A DNA stretch of 64,000 nt from Branchiostoma floridae (GCF_000003815.2 NC_049995.1:4465237-4529236); one strand, 5' to 3'; counted from the stretch's first letter, positions 12,901 through 24,878 are shown. Numbers and translations: made by a program. Notes: generated by a model not told the origin, from the letters alone.

Positions 12901-15900
12901 AGATACAGATACCGAACCAAACAACCAGAAATACTTTGAGAAAGACTGATGTGGACTGTGACTTACTAGTTCTAGCTATAGGTTTGTTTAGATTGCTACC
13001 TTTCCTGTAAGTAATGCAGGTGTGGCCTATAACTTAGTAGAAGGTTTGATATTTGAGCTCAGGTATGAGCAAGGGTGTGGTTTATTTAGGACAGTTTTCA
13101 TTGTTTTGGCTGAGAATGACAAGCTGTCTCGTCTACGATCACATCCCCACCATCACTATAATATCAAGGTGACCATAAAATTTAATGTTGTGATGAAATA
13201 AATTTTGCTAAATTGTAAAGAGATCTAGATCTAGACATTTTCTTTAAATTAATGGAATGTGAAGCTTGTGGACAGCCATGTTTTAGGTGAGCAGCACTGA
13301 TTTTTTTTAGGTGACAGTCTGTTTTTTCTGGACCGTTCCAACAAGATTAAAAACAGTGTACAGTGGAAGCCGCTTAATTGCACACCCAATTTGCCAACGA
13401 ATCCCGTGCAATTATCCGGCGTGTGCAATAATGCGAAGTTGCCCAGTTGGCCCATACTGCCACGGGATTTGGGGATTCCGTGCAATTGACCGAAGTGTGC
13501 GTTTATCCGACGTGCAATTAACTGGCTTCCACTGTATCTGTAAAACTAAAAAGCCTTGTTAGACCTGTGAACTATAGTTGAACACTTGCATGGTTACAGG
13601 TATTGTAGTGGTTATTTTTAGTACCCAAGGTCACTAGGGGTCAAAGACTCAAAGTCTACAATAGGGTTGTTATATAAGTAGTGGGTCTGTGTACTTTTAA
13701 GTAGGACATTTTTCCAATGATTTGTTCTGTTTAAAAATGTGCACCTGAGCTAAGTATACACATGTATATGCAACATTTCCCATTTTCACATTGTAATAGC
13801 ATTGTAGATTTTCCATTTAAAAAAAGATATACATATCTATTGGGAGAGACACNNNNNNNNNNNNNNNNNNNNNNNNNNNNNNNNNNNNNNNNNNNNNNNN
13901 NNNNNNNNNNNNNNNNNNNNNNNNNNNNNNNNNNNNNNNNNNNNNNNNNNNNGATATACCGGCACTACAGCGGCAGGCGCTCGCATGTTGGCTTACTGTC
14001 CCAAGAAAATATCAAGAGAGACGTAGAGGAGTGTTGATAGTCAGTTTATCAAGTTTCTACAGTCAAACTTGGTCTAACTAATAGCAAGGAGGTTAACTTC
14101 CTTGGTCTAACTTAATACAGGCAGTTAGTGTTGTTTACATGAAGATAGGATGTAGAGTATATACTGTACCAAAACGATTCTTTGTAGCAAAATGGACCAT
14201 TGTTTGGGTATTGCCCATTCTCAAACAATCAGGTCCAGGTTCAAGTCTGGACCTGGACCTGATCCTCAGGACAGTACCTGTACCTGAATTTTCTGTACCG
14301 ATACCCGTCCCCCTAAAGTATACTCTATTGATTTCTGTAAGAAGTCTTGTCTACTGTTATTGGAAAAGAACAGTTCTGCCAAATCGTATTTCTGGGAATG
14401 TTATATTGATTTTGCTCAATGGAAAAACAGATATCCGCACTGGACCCTGACTCTAAGTGATCAATTTTGCAACAGTATTGACAAGCTGTGGTCATAAAAT
14501 TGATATCATATTTCCATGACCCAGATGGTCTACCAAATGGTACTGCATAGAAATCATAAACTCAATTTTTGGTACAATACTCAGTTGCAATATTCTTTCA
14601 TTGTTTCTTTTAATAGTGATAGGGGTGTTTCATGGCATATAGAATATTGTTCAACATTTGTTGGTAGAATGGAACAGCCTTTTGTTCAAACTCTTTAAAA
14701 TACTTTTTGAAAAGTGTTGATTTTAGACTTAGTGCTTGCATTTATTTTCAGGGCAAGTCCATTTAAAAACCTATAGCGGTGGACAGGTCTTCTAGGGCCA
14801 TTGATTTTTCTGTGGGGCATTAAAACTAAAAAAAAACATACAAGTGTCTAAAATTTGCAGTGTGCAATGATTACATATTAAAAACTGCATTGTTTGTGTT
14901 GTGGTATGGTATTTTCTTGGTGGAGAGGTTGGAAAAAATTTAACTGCTGTAATTGTTTCAAGATTTACAGCATTGGTACTTCAAATATCAAGCTCTAGTA
15001 TTTGTTCCTCTTGTCCACACAATTGAAGGTTCTTGTTTTTTTCGTTCCCCCAAGGAGCTTTTATCAAGTTGATAAAAGCTCCTTGGTTCCTCTTAGTAAC
15101 TTTTCCTCTATTAATGTGGGTTGCTCTGCTTTGTATATATATGCATGTCGGTGGGGTGCGGTCAGTACGTCAATTAAGTTATTGTACCAGAGCATGACAC
15201 AAGGGCCTTTAAATAACTAGCAACCACAAGTGGTTGCCGTCAACAAAGTCAAGTCAAAAGAGCAGACATAATAGCTTTACTTGCACAGTAAACAAAGTAC
15301 CGTAGCTCTTGAAAATTTGTTTGAGGTTTTTTTATTTTCACCGTTTCTTGCAGTCCTCTTCACCACAAATTTGTAATATGTGTATTTTCAATGTCTCTTA
15401 CTGTTCTACTGAAAAAAGTGCTAGGACCTTTTTCCTCTTTTTGAAAAAAACAAAACCACTGTGAAAGTAAATGAACTTACAGTACAGGTGAAAAGGGTTG
15501 TTAGCTAGGATATGTTCATTGAATGGGATGTATGGCATTAAATAGGAATACAGTAAATATGTCAATGGAGGAACATGTATTACAATGTTTTCAAAATACC
15601 CCTTGTACAAGGTTAGAGAAAAGAGGTTGAATAGATTAGAGAATGGAAATCAAGGTCCTTGTTATTATAATATTAATAATGGAAAGGCATATCTTTTCTT
15701 AACTTTGTCACAATTTGAAAGGCAATTGAAAAGAAACACAGTTTCAAGGCTTTGATTCTTTTTGAATGTTTTCTAATGTAACGAATGCTGAACGTTACAC
15801 CATCTCTATTGAGGTCACGGCAGACATTAAAAGTGATTGACGGTCTGTTCGCACGACATGTTTTCCACTCAGCGGCCACTTATATGGGTCCCATGTTGCC

Positions 15901-18900
15901 ATGTGGGAAGGTCAAAGGTCGCCCAGGAAATTGATTGACAGCCAGATTGGACGATGTCTGAGGGAAATTGAAAAGGCAGTTCGATCAATGAGTATACTGT
16001 AACCTTGAGCAGAGAAGACTAATTGTGCAATTCTGCTTTTTTACTTTGCAAATCTATAACTAAGGATTGATTAACTTTGAATTAGGTGGGCGGGGTTATG
16101 GCATCCTATTGCTTGTATGTCATTCAACCACCTGGAAAATTGTTTGGCCTTGGTGTTGTCAAAACATATTTGTAGGTATTCTTTATCTGTATCTATATAG
16201 CCGAGATAACCGCCCTTTGGCGTAACACACCAGCTTTGCAGGCACGCGGTGCGGCAGCAGCTGGTTATATTACACCAAACGATCCGTCACACCTAACTTT
16301 TGCACATCTATCTGCAAGTGTTCTTTAAAACTATGCAGAGAAGATGCCCCTACTGTGCTTGGTGATAACATATTCCACTCTACGATAGTCCTGGGGAAAT
16401 ACTAATTTTTGAACGCATCAATCCTAGGTTAGTAACTCAGGTACTTGAAAGCATGACTGTTTCTAGTTTGTTTTTGAGCTGGTGTTAGATTAGCAAACAA
16501 TTTATCTCAAGACAATATGGCTAACCTTGTTCCATCCACCAATAGTAATTGGCAAGAAAAACATCATGGTAACTTGATACGATATGGGCTGCTGTAACAG
16601 GATTACTGGAGATAAAAATCAATAAAGTGTAATCTGTAGAAGTGGTATTAAATTGCCGCTGTGACCCTTCTTCTGTGTAGAGAAGATGGTATTTTATTGG
16701 TTTCCTCAAGTGAAGTATACAGTCAAACCTGTTCAAGTGACCACTTCTACATATTATTATGACCACCTGGCCATTGAAGTACAGTCAAACCTACTAGTGA
16801 CCACCTCTACATAAGGACGATCTGGCCATTGACTTATAGTCAAACCTATACAAGTGACCACCTCTACTTAAGGACTACCTACCCATTGATATACAGTCAA
16901 ACCTGTACTGGTCACCACCTCTATAAGACGACCACCTGGCCATTGACATATAGTCAAACCTATGCATGTGACCACCTCTACAGTGGGACCACTTTCCCAT
17001 TAATATACAGTCAAACCTGTACAAGAGAAGCGACCACCTTTTACATAAGAACCACCTGCCCGTTGATACACAGTCAAACCTGTACAAGTAACCATCTATA
17101 CTAATTATGGACCATCTGGTCTAATGTGACCACTTCTTGGTATTTGCTTGGATAATTTTTCCAATGGACATGAGCATCATATGAATCCATCCAATAGTGA
17201 CCACCTGTCCAGATCTATCGGCCCCCTTAGTGGCCATTTTAGACAGTTTTGACTGAATTAAGTTGGCCGCCTTTCAGACCATTGCCGGTGCAATGGCCTA
17301 GTAGGTAGAGTGTTCGCCTTGCATTCGGAAGGTCGTGAGTTCGATCCCGTCCGAGTCATACCAAAGACTATAAAAATGGTACATGCTGCTTTCTCTGCTT
17401 AGCACTCAGCATTCGGGAAAGAGTATGGAAGTTGAACACACACCACTACCAGTGGACTAGCCCCCTGCTGTAGTGATTGCGTTGTGTGTGGCCCAGGGCT
17501 AACGAAACAGAGATGGGCACCGCCCTATGCGCCAGAAATGGGCACTGCTCTTGGCGCGGGAAGGGTTTAACTTTAACTTTCAGACCATATCAAGTACTTT
17601 AAAAAGTTGTCGACTGTGTAACTGTTATCAGCACAGATCTCTTCTGCGAAATGTGGAAAACTTTTCCGGGAAAGACAAAGTTTTCTGAAAGCTACAAGCT
17701 ATGTCTATGTCAACAAGAGGTCAACGTTTTAATGGACAAACCGTCACAAAATTTCACGAAGCCTGCCTGATCACCAGGTCAACGTAACTGTGTGACTCGA
17801 TAATTATTAGCTTGGTTCTGCCTTCATTGTGCGCGGTAAAGGTTGGGTCAGAAGAAGGTTACCTGGACTTTGAACACCAGTTGTTTGAGTTGGGCGTACC
17901 TGACAAAGAGGCGGGTGCATTAACGTGTATTAGCTATTACTAAGCATTTACTCGATGAATTGAGCTGTCAACTTTGTATAGGGTGTATGAAGTTAGGATA
18001 GCCGTAAGGGCAATGTTCACAAGAACATGCAACAAAACATTAAGAAAAATTAAGAAATCTATTGATACAATAATTGTATAAACCTTCGTTCTGCGGCCTA
18101 ACCGCATGACCAATGGAAACTTAATGGCAAACAGCCACCTTGGCTGACTGAAGTTTAAGGAGTTGCCCTGTCTGAGTGTAAAGAATGAGAGTCAGTGCGA
18201 TATATATTATCTTTCTTATTGTTTGGGCTGCTGCAGTGGTTGAGGACAAATTACTACATATTTGAATACGATGAGCTAAATACATGTAGCCAACAGAAAA
18301 CATGATCTGACACAGTCACTTTGTGTGCTATAGTATTACTAGACTCGGCAGAAGTTTATTTCAAATGTTCGAACAGTCCGAATGTCACACCTGGGAACAG
18401 ATGCTATACAGTGTTGCCATTAGAATGTGGAATATTCGTTCGGGTTCAGAGGTGCGGCTACCAACGGCCATCATCTTACTTAGGAATTTTATTCAACACC
18501 TATTCTTGCATCAGCACTAGCAGGTGTGTGATCACGTGTGCAACGTTTAATCACCCCGATACGGTTCAAATGTCGTGTTTGCTCTTTTATCACCACTTCA
18601 CGATTACAGTCGCCAACTAAAAAAATGCTGAACTCTGCAAAAGGGATTTTCCTCACAAGTGTGCTTACCAGCACTAGAACTTAGAAGTCAAAGAGGGAAA
18701 GGTTGTTGTGTCTGAAATTCAGGTTCCTATATATCCTATTGTGTCAAGTGTCTGAAATGAAGGTATGACTCAATGATCTTATTCTAAATTTTATAGTAAT
18801 TGTAAAGCTAACACTAGAGATTGGGAACTTGATTGCAGTTGATCAAATAACTGCTATGTGTGCATTCTGTTGTGTGCTATGTTAGCCTGATTTTTGTCAT

Positions 18901-21517
18901 TGAGTTTCTTGAGTTTCATTACAAATGCGGTATGCCATTTTAAAGGACAGGAGACAATTGGAAGGTTTCCAGTTATAATACATGTATAGTACATGTACAA
19001 TTGAAGGAAGAATGGAAATTTATTGAGTCGGAATTCAAGATTGCACACTTTCTGCATTTAGTTTATATGCCTTTCTCATTGCAGTTACTAGTTCTTTATC
19101 CTTAAGCTTTCCTTTCATGGTTGTCTTGGAGGCTTTGAAATGCTGCTTTGATGCACTCTTAAGTCAGTTGCCATTCCTTAAAGTATTAGTTACATAAAAT
19201 TGTGTAGGCGTATGCATCCCTCTCAATGTGTGCCAGGTCAATGTATCCGACGTGCTGTGACTCATGATATAACTTACATGTAATTATATTATAAATCACA
19301 GCACGTCGAATACACAACTCCTTTTCAAATAGAAAAGTGTAGAGAACTGACGTGTCACGTAATGTAATGTTAAAATGTCACAAAGTAGTAGCCATCATGC
19401 AATACCTGTCAAATATTGACAAAAGGGTACATAGTGCGGTCGACCTGTCCTGTGTGGTAGATAGCTGAGTTTACATAAGTGTGTCTTATCAATGTCAGGT
19501 GTCTGGTCAACCAGACAAAGGTTACATGTACAGGTCATTGATCTTTGTACCCAGGGTCAGTCCAGTATGCATACTTACTAAGTCATCATGTATTACTCCA
19601 ACTTTTCCACATTCAGTTACTTAAGTAACAGAAAGATAGTCTCCCCTTAAAATCACAGAACCCACAATTTATAGAAAATTAGTGGGATTTTCGTCTTCTG
19701 CTCCTCTTCCCAAAATAGAAGTTAAAGTTAAAGTTTGCCCATACATCTAAGATGCGTAGGGTGGCGCCCATCTCCACTTCGAAGCCCTTGGGCCACACAT
19801 TTGTGCAAGTCACTACAGCAGGGGGCTGGTCCACTGGTAGTGATGTGTGTTTAACTTCCATACTCTTCCTCATTAGTGCTGAGTGCTAAGCAGAGAAAGC
19901 AGCATGTACCATTTTTAAAGTCTTTGGTATGACTCGGCCGGTCATCGAACTCACGACCTACCGAATGCAAGGCGAACACTCTACCCACTAGGCCATTGCA
20001 GTTGTGGTCAAAATAGAAGTCAAAACCAATTTTTCTAGATATAGCCAATAGCCATATGAACATCTCTTGTTACAATAATGTTGGCTTATCATTTATGTAA
20101 GTCAGATGTTCTTGCAATTGTCATATAATGTTTACCATGTCTCCAGCTATACAACATGTGCCCTCCTAGTACATGTTTACAGAGGTCGTGTACTTACAAT
20201 TAGCTTCCTTTTTATATTTTTGTAAGAATTAACTATGATCAATCAACTAGATGTGCAAGATGGTTGAAATGGATTCATTTGCCATTCTACTAAAGTCACA
20301 TTGTGTACAATATTTGAATCCTAACCCTTTCACAAACTGTGTCTCTGCAGATGGCTGATGAAGAAGCGCCACCTTGTGACACTCCGATGAATGACATGAG
20401 CTCTCTCCACAACATCATAGACGGAGGGAGCCCTGCGGACGTGGCGCAAGCTGTCTTCGCTGTCCCCGCTGTCAAGCAAGAGCTTCTCCGTATGTTCCTG
20501 GAGGAAGTTGGGACCGAGAGCTCGCTCCTATGTTCCGAGGGGATTCTCTCGGCCATCAAGCTGCTAACAGGCGGGCAGAACCTGAGAGAACGGCTTCAGG
20601 AGTGCGCGCCGATACTCCTGAATGTCCTGGACACCGTGTCGGACACCATGACAGCCTTCACCAAAGCGCAGCCCACCAAGGCGGGGAAACGCGCACTGGA
20701 GGACTTGAAGAGGCAACTCACCAAGATGGGGAAAGTCCACGTGGGGACCAAGATTGTCGAGTCCGCCAAGGAGACGTTTGAAGGGGTGAGCAGCGGAAGC
20801 GAAAAGGAGAGTCGTAGCGGCAGTGTCTCGGACGACAATGCCTCTGAGGCTGAATCATCCAGTTCCTCTCCGGAGCCAGAACGTCGAGTTCGTACTCCGC
20901 TAACCCGGATGCAGTCGGAACCAGTCTCCCTGATGCAGTCAACCCCAACCGTCGCCAGTAACGCCGCCGAAAAGAAACGCACGCACACTCGCACACCATC
21001 CGCACCGATCCAAATCCCCTCCGTTTCCGTGGCGATGCCGGCAGAAGACGTTGACATGTCCTCCTCACCCTCGGACGGCTTCAGGGAAAGAAGCCTCAGC
21101 TTACCGTCAAACTCTAAGCTCTTCCAGAGAGGCTACCGGCAGGGCATCTTCGAGGAACATCACTCGAAATCCATCAAGACGTCCGTGGAGGTCTTCGTAC
21201 GCGCTGTTGACGACATGGAGGGTGCCGTTCTGTTCCCGACACGTCTCCGCTACATCTCGGAAGATCTGGACCTGTCGGAGAGTCTGCCTGCGATGCTGCG
21301 AGAATGCGATCTGTACGAATTGTTTGAGTCGCTGAAGAAGCTGAGGACTGAGCTGGACGAGGGGCGGCTGTCCTTCGCGCAGTACGAGGGCAGCAGCGAG
21401 CAGATGAAATCCATCGTGGAGCTCATCCACAGGCAGGTGCTGAGTCTGTCCGTCATCCTAGAGCAGCTCGCGGAAACCGCTCGGCTCGTCACCAGACAGT
21501 ACGAGGAACACTTGTAA
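9957..21517 (+). CDS. Spot14/MID1IP1-like C-terminal domain protein with long novel N-terminus
   Basis: Two coding exons, 9957-10181 and 20351-21517, are joined in phase 0 across a roughly 10.2 kb intron (donor GTAAGG, acceptor CTCTGCAG) to give 463 residues. Exon 1 (75 residues) is rich in Ser, Pro and Arg. Residues about 90-210 are largely helical and unrecognised. Residues about 215-320 are a Ser/Thr/Pro/Glu-rich linker with possible phosphosites. The last 110 residues (SVEVFVRAVDDMEGAVLFPTR, a DLYELFESLKKLRTEL helix, then LSVILEQLAETARLVTRQYEE) resemble the Spot14/MID1IP1 family in spacing and motif order. Those proteins regulate acetyl-CoA carboxylase polymerisation and lipogenesis, or bind MID1 on microtubules. 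Known vertebrate members are about 150-180 residues, so the N-terminal extension is unusual. Exon 2 itself begins with ATG, so a shorter product is possible. The gene structure is firm; the family call is moderate. Confidence 0.7.
10634..10743. repeat. 110 bp hairpin (fold-back repeat)
   Basis: Arms of about 46-50 bp are inverted copies, differing by a 4 bp CAAT insertion and a couple of substitutions. The inner part, TGACTGTTTTGTAAAGGTAC, is perfectly mirrored around an AT-rich loop. No target duplication was established. Confidence 0.8.
13361..13534. mobile_element. Pogo/Tigger-like MITE with TA target duplication
   Basis: A 174 bp element bounded by TA on both sides (13359-13360 and 13535-13536). 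The left end is CAGTGGAAGCCGCTTAATTG and the right end is its near-complement, ending GGCTTCCACTG. CAGTGGAA-type ends plus a TA duplication are typical of the pogo branch of Tc1/mariner. The interior has further GTGCAATT blocks and no coding sequence. Confidence 0.82.
13853..13952. other. Assembly gap (100 N)
   Basis: Exactly 100 N, the usual placeholder for a gap of unknown size. Any translation through it is meaningless. True distances inside this intron are therefore unknown. Confidence 0.99.
15050..15086. repeat. Short perfect hairpin
   Basis: CCAAGGAGCTTTTATCAA is followed after one base by its exact complement, a 37 bp palindrome in the large intron of the Spot14-like gene. No function is apparent. 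Confidence 0.85.
16720..17255. repeat. Minisatellite (about 60 bp unit) enclosed by inverted ends
   Basis: About seven tandem units of roughly 60 bp, each starting ACAGTCAAACCTGTAC and containing GACCACCTCTACAT. The whole begins CAGTCAAACCTGTTCAAGTG and ends with an imperfect complement, ...GACAGTTTTGACTG, so the array looks like the expanded inside of a non-autonomous DNA transposon. ORFs across it encode only the repeat. Confidence 0.8.
17285..17580 (+). mobile_element. tRNA-derived SINE, family 1, plus orientation
   Basis: The first 75 bp resemble a tRNA: an A-box-like TAGTAGGTAGAGTG and a B box GAGTTCGATCCC. A roughly 200 bp body follows and the 3' end is (TTTAAC)n-like, TTTAACTTTAACTTT. 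A second copy lies inverted at 19721-20000, which confirms a dispersed family. The likely promoter is an internal RNA polymerase III promoter. Confidence 0.83.
19242..19316. repeat. Hairpin, arms of about 18 bp
   Basis: GTATCCGACGTGCTGTGA is answered by TCACAGCACGTCGAATAC, separated by about 36 bp of AT-rich sequence. Probably a small fold-back element. Confidence 0.75.
19721..20000 (-). mobile_element. tRNA-derived SINE, family 1, minus orientation
   Basis: The reverse complement reads the same tRNA-like head (CAATGGCCTAGTGGGTAGAG, then GAGTTCGAT), the same body and the same TTTAACTTTAAC tail as the copy at 17285-17580. The B box is damaged (GAGTTCGATGAC), so this is an old copy. Two oppositely oriented copies about 2 kb apart in one intron could pair in the pre-mRNA. 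Confidence 0.82.
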
Positions 21518-21556
21518 ACAAACGCGAATAGTTTCATCAGTCAGTGAGTAAAGATA

Positions 21557-21770
21557 CTCTTGTTGAACAACCATTGCTTTATTCTCATTAACGTTTTTGG
21601 TGACGAAACATCTGTCATCTTCTTCAGGGCGATTCTGACTGGTTCACATTGTACTACAGGACAGGTGAACTGTGAGGAGCGACACCTGTCCTGCAGTACA
21701 ATGTGAACCAGTCAGAATTGACTTGAAGAAGAACATTGGTGAGAATAAAGCAATGGTTGTGTCAAAAGAG
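21557..21770 (+). repeat. Long inverted repeat at the 3' end of the Spot14-like gene
   Basis: It begins about 40 bp after the stop codon. The inner arms (21631-21667 and 21683-21720) match at all but about one position (core ACTGGTTCACATTGTAC); outer arms extend the pairing with interruptions to about 21557 and 21770 (AACCATTGCTTTATTCTCA and its complement). The right arm contains AATAAA at 21744-21749, a possible polyadenylation signal that would be partly buried in the stem if transcribed. Confidence 0.8.
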
Positions 21771-21830
21771 TCTCTCTATTCACTTGTAAACAAACAAACT
21801 CAAGTAAACAAGGAGATAAACAAAGCAGAT

Positions 21831-21990
21831 TTGCCATTCATCCAATGTACTGTGAACTGTATGCAAGTGATCATCACTGATGCATCCAAAGACATGGTGA
21901 TGAATATAAAGAAAATTTACCATTCAACCAATGTGCTGTGAACTGTATGCAAGTGATGCATCCAAAGACGCAGTGGTGGATATAAACTAC
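21831..21990. repeat. Two tandem copies of an approximately 80 bp unit
   Basis: Unit 1 (21831-21916) and unit 2 (21917-21990) share CTGTGAACTGTATGCAAGTG and TGATGCATCCAAAGAC; unit 2 lacks about 9 bp. This lies downstream of the Spot14-like gene, possibly in its 3' untranslated region. Confidence 0.75.
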
Positions 21991-23730
21991 TAACAATCAA
22001 CATAGATTTACCGCAAATACAAAAACATTAAGATAAAAGTTGCAATTGTTTGCAAGAATGTTCACAGTGTGTAGCTAGAGGCCTCGGCTTGTAAATTGTC
22101 AATGTGCAAACGAAGACACAGATACTTACTTGATGTACAAATTATGCTTTTTTACATGTCATGTAGGAATGATTGTATTATGTAATTAGACAGCACAAAT
22201 GAACTGACACCACGAAAGATTGCCTAACGCTGAGATTGGTATTCAAGTCTTACTTCAATAAATTATGCAGTTAATTTTTTTTTAATAACATCTTTGATTT
22301 TCAATCTTTGTTTTGATACTTCATTTGTCTTAAGTTTATATGTTTTATACCACAATAACAATACTTTCTACAATTCGGGGATGATATTATGGAATGGCTT
22401 TAGTAATTGACAGTCTTTTCGATATGGTTCTGTGTTGAAACACCCTATGTTTGTTTTGAGTACTTTGTGAGAGTGTGCAAATTGGCAATCTTGTCACAGA
22501 TGTGATATGGCAGTATCCTACAAAGGGACGACTTTGGTAACAAATGGGAAAGATACACAAAGCCTATGTACGGTTTCAGATCTAAGAAGGGAATTGTAAA
22601 TAATTGTAACAGAATATTGCAGCATTATTCTTAAATATAGATGAAGTTCTGCACTATTTGATTAGATAGCAGGATTTATACAAGATTGATAATAGATTTA
22701 AAGAATCTTTGCACCATAATTCATGTGTTGAGCCTTGTTGAGATAAAATGAATATATGAGTACAAAGAATATGGTCACAGTGCACAGAATATCATAGGTG
22801 AAAAGTTATAGCCTTATGATTTACATAAGGCAGGATCGGGATAAGTTTAAGTACTATAAAATGGAATTGTACAGCAAAACTGTAAAAAACGTTTACCAGT
22901 AAATAATTTGACTTGTTCTACAGTACATCACCAAAAGGATGCATTTGGTATAGACTGCTGAATGGCAAATAAGTAGATACAGTTTTTAAGAAAGCTATGA
23001 ATTGCACACTATGGAATACTTTAGAACAGGCACGTTTGTACAAAAAGACTAAACGCATTGTTGCTTTTGGTAGAAGAATTTGCAGCTCAACATCAAATGT
23101 TGGAAAGAATAAAAGTCATTTTGGAATGAAGGAATAAGTGTTGTATTCTTGATGTGTTGTTAGATGTGAATTTCTATTCTCTGTAAATGTAATAGAGGCA
23201 GATGTAAAATTAACTTGAGTTCGTAGAACACAATCCTCCATGAGGTACTAGTAGTTACATAGTGTTTGCAGTTTGGGCTTAACCCACGTTTGATATTCCT
23301 TGATACCCTCTATACTACGCCCAAGGGGGTTACAACGTCTAAAACCAGTCAACGCCTATCCTCTGCTTTTCCTTCTGTGTTTTACAAAGGCTGCTATCAG
23401 GCAGTGGGTTTAATGGTTGTACCACAATACTTTCAAGATAGGGGCATCGTTCTGTAATTCTCAAGTACCTGAAAAATACTGCTGTGATGCTGTCCAAAGT
23501 CACCAGGTTTCACCAGAATCTCATTAACTACGCACAAGCAAAAATTCAAACTAATGTGTCAATCGGGTCTTGATTACTATGATTCCAATAGAAACACAGA
23601 CTTAAACAGTACCCCTGTCGTAGGTGAACTTTTTGTTGCACCATCAAATTGGTTGCTGTAACAGTGCCCATCAGAAACTCTGTCTTCAGTTGAATTGGTC
23701 CGCAACTCTCTCGATTATCAACCCTTCGGA
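21991..23730. other. AT-rich intergenic stretch, nothing recognised
   Basis: No conserved ORF or clear repeat. A second possible polyadenylation signal (CAATAAATT) near 22257 would extend the 3' end of the Spot14-like transcript. Confidence 0.5.
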
Positions 23731-23736
23731 TCTTGC

Positions 23737-24570
23737 CAACATTAATGACTGCTCGACAAGCTCATATAATTTGGTATTATGGTGATTTCTTTAGTAATAT
23801 ACTAGTACTTCAATTTTAATTTACTCCGTCGAGTTTCATGCTTCAATGTCGAAGGCCACCGTCATCAACGAACAAATTATACTTCGCCTCAGGCATTTCC
23901 TCGTGCGTCACAATGTTGTAGGTAATTTACCACGAAAATGATGACGTTTCAGACTGGTTGGTTTTCCCCACGAGACTCCATCCTCTAAATAAACAGTAGT
24001 ACAAGGGGGCAATTCTCTTCAAATAAAAAATTTAGATACCTTTTAGCCGTATATTCCCGGATTATTCATCGTTTACCTGACTCGGCGAGAACAGCATGGC
24101 AGACTGCTGAGGAACTCACTTCATTACACTCACGCCAGCTGAATACTAGTATAAACTACACTGCAAGTCCGACTTGTAGGTCAAGTTCAATACGTGCTCT
24201 GTAAAAACTGCTTTTTTGGTTGATTGTTGAACCATCACATTGGTTTTAAAACTGTCGACCAAAAACTCTGACTCTCGCGTACCAACTTTTGATCTCGTAA
24301 CATTAATGACTGCTCGACAAGCTCATATAATAACGTATGGTGATTTCTTAATAAATCAAGCGTAATTCACTCCGTTGATTTTCATGTATAATCTTAAAAT
24401 TGTTAACATGTTGCTTCAATGTCGATTGGCCACCGTCATCAACGTACAAATTGTATGGAGCAGTTTGCCACGGGCATTTCCCCGTGCGTCACAAAAGAGT
24501 TGTGGGTAATTTACCATGAGCTTTATGACGTTCTAAGCTGGCTGGTTTTCCCCTCTTGATTCCATTCTCT
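23737..24570. repeat. Diverged tandem duplication of about 260 bp upstream of the fibrinogen-domain gene
   Basis: Copy 1 (about 23737-23995) and copy 2 (about 24297-24570) share, in order, ATTAATGACTGCTCGACAAG, CTTCAATGTCGA, GGCCACCGTCATCAACG, GGGCATTTCC/AGGCATTTCC, CGTGCGTCAC, GGTAATTTACCA and GGTTTTCCCC, with small indels. The offset is about 560 bp. It ends some 300 bp before the first exon found for the gene at 24879, so it may include upstream control sequence. Confidence 0.8.
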
Positions 24571-24878
24571 AAAAAATACTAGACAATTATGCCAGGGAAA
24601 AATTCTCTTTAAATTCATAACTTTTAGCTGTACATTATCAGATTGTTCAGCCAAGTTCACCTTGTTCCAGACTGTAGACAGAATGTTACGTACGTACACG
24701 AAAAGGTATTTCGGACGAAGGAGATGCCAATGTCAATGATCTTTATTTGAAAAGTCTACCTGGATCGGCAACTTTTAAAACTGAGATATGCAAATTACCA
24801 GGACATCAGTGTTTATATTTAGAAATATGACGACATACGTATGTATAAAAGAACACACAAGTGAGCATTTACTCTCAG

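Larger units (their letters stand above)
10182..20350 (+). other. Large intron of the Spot14-like gene
   Basis: No convincing internal exon was found. It contains a 110 bp hairpin (10634-10743), a pogo-like MITE (13361-13534), an assembly gap (13853-13952), a short perfect hairpin (15050-15086), a minisatellite with inverted ends (16720-17255), two SINE copies (17285-17580 plus, 19721-20000 minus) and a hairpin (19242-19316). The rest is AT-rich without visible structure. Confidence 0.7.

Noticed and set aside
13762-14037. 91-codon ORF through the N gap
   Set aside because: Contains 34 unknown residues created by the assembly gap.
16829-17104. 91-codon ORF and its opposite-strand partner; tandem array that superficially resembles a CRISPR
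   Set aside because: The frame simply follows the approximately 60 bp minisatellite. Units are contiguous with no unique spacers, and the genome is eukaryotic.
20596-21537. Minus-strand ORFs of 95-153 codons opposite the Spot14-like exon
   Set aside because: Shadow frames of a GC-rich coding exon; the plus strand has the long frame with clean splice phase.
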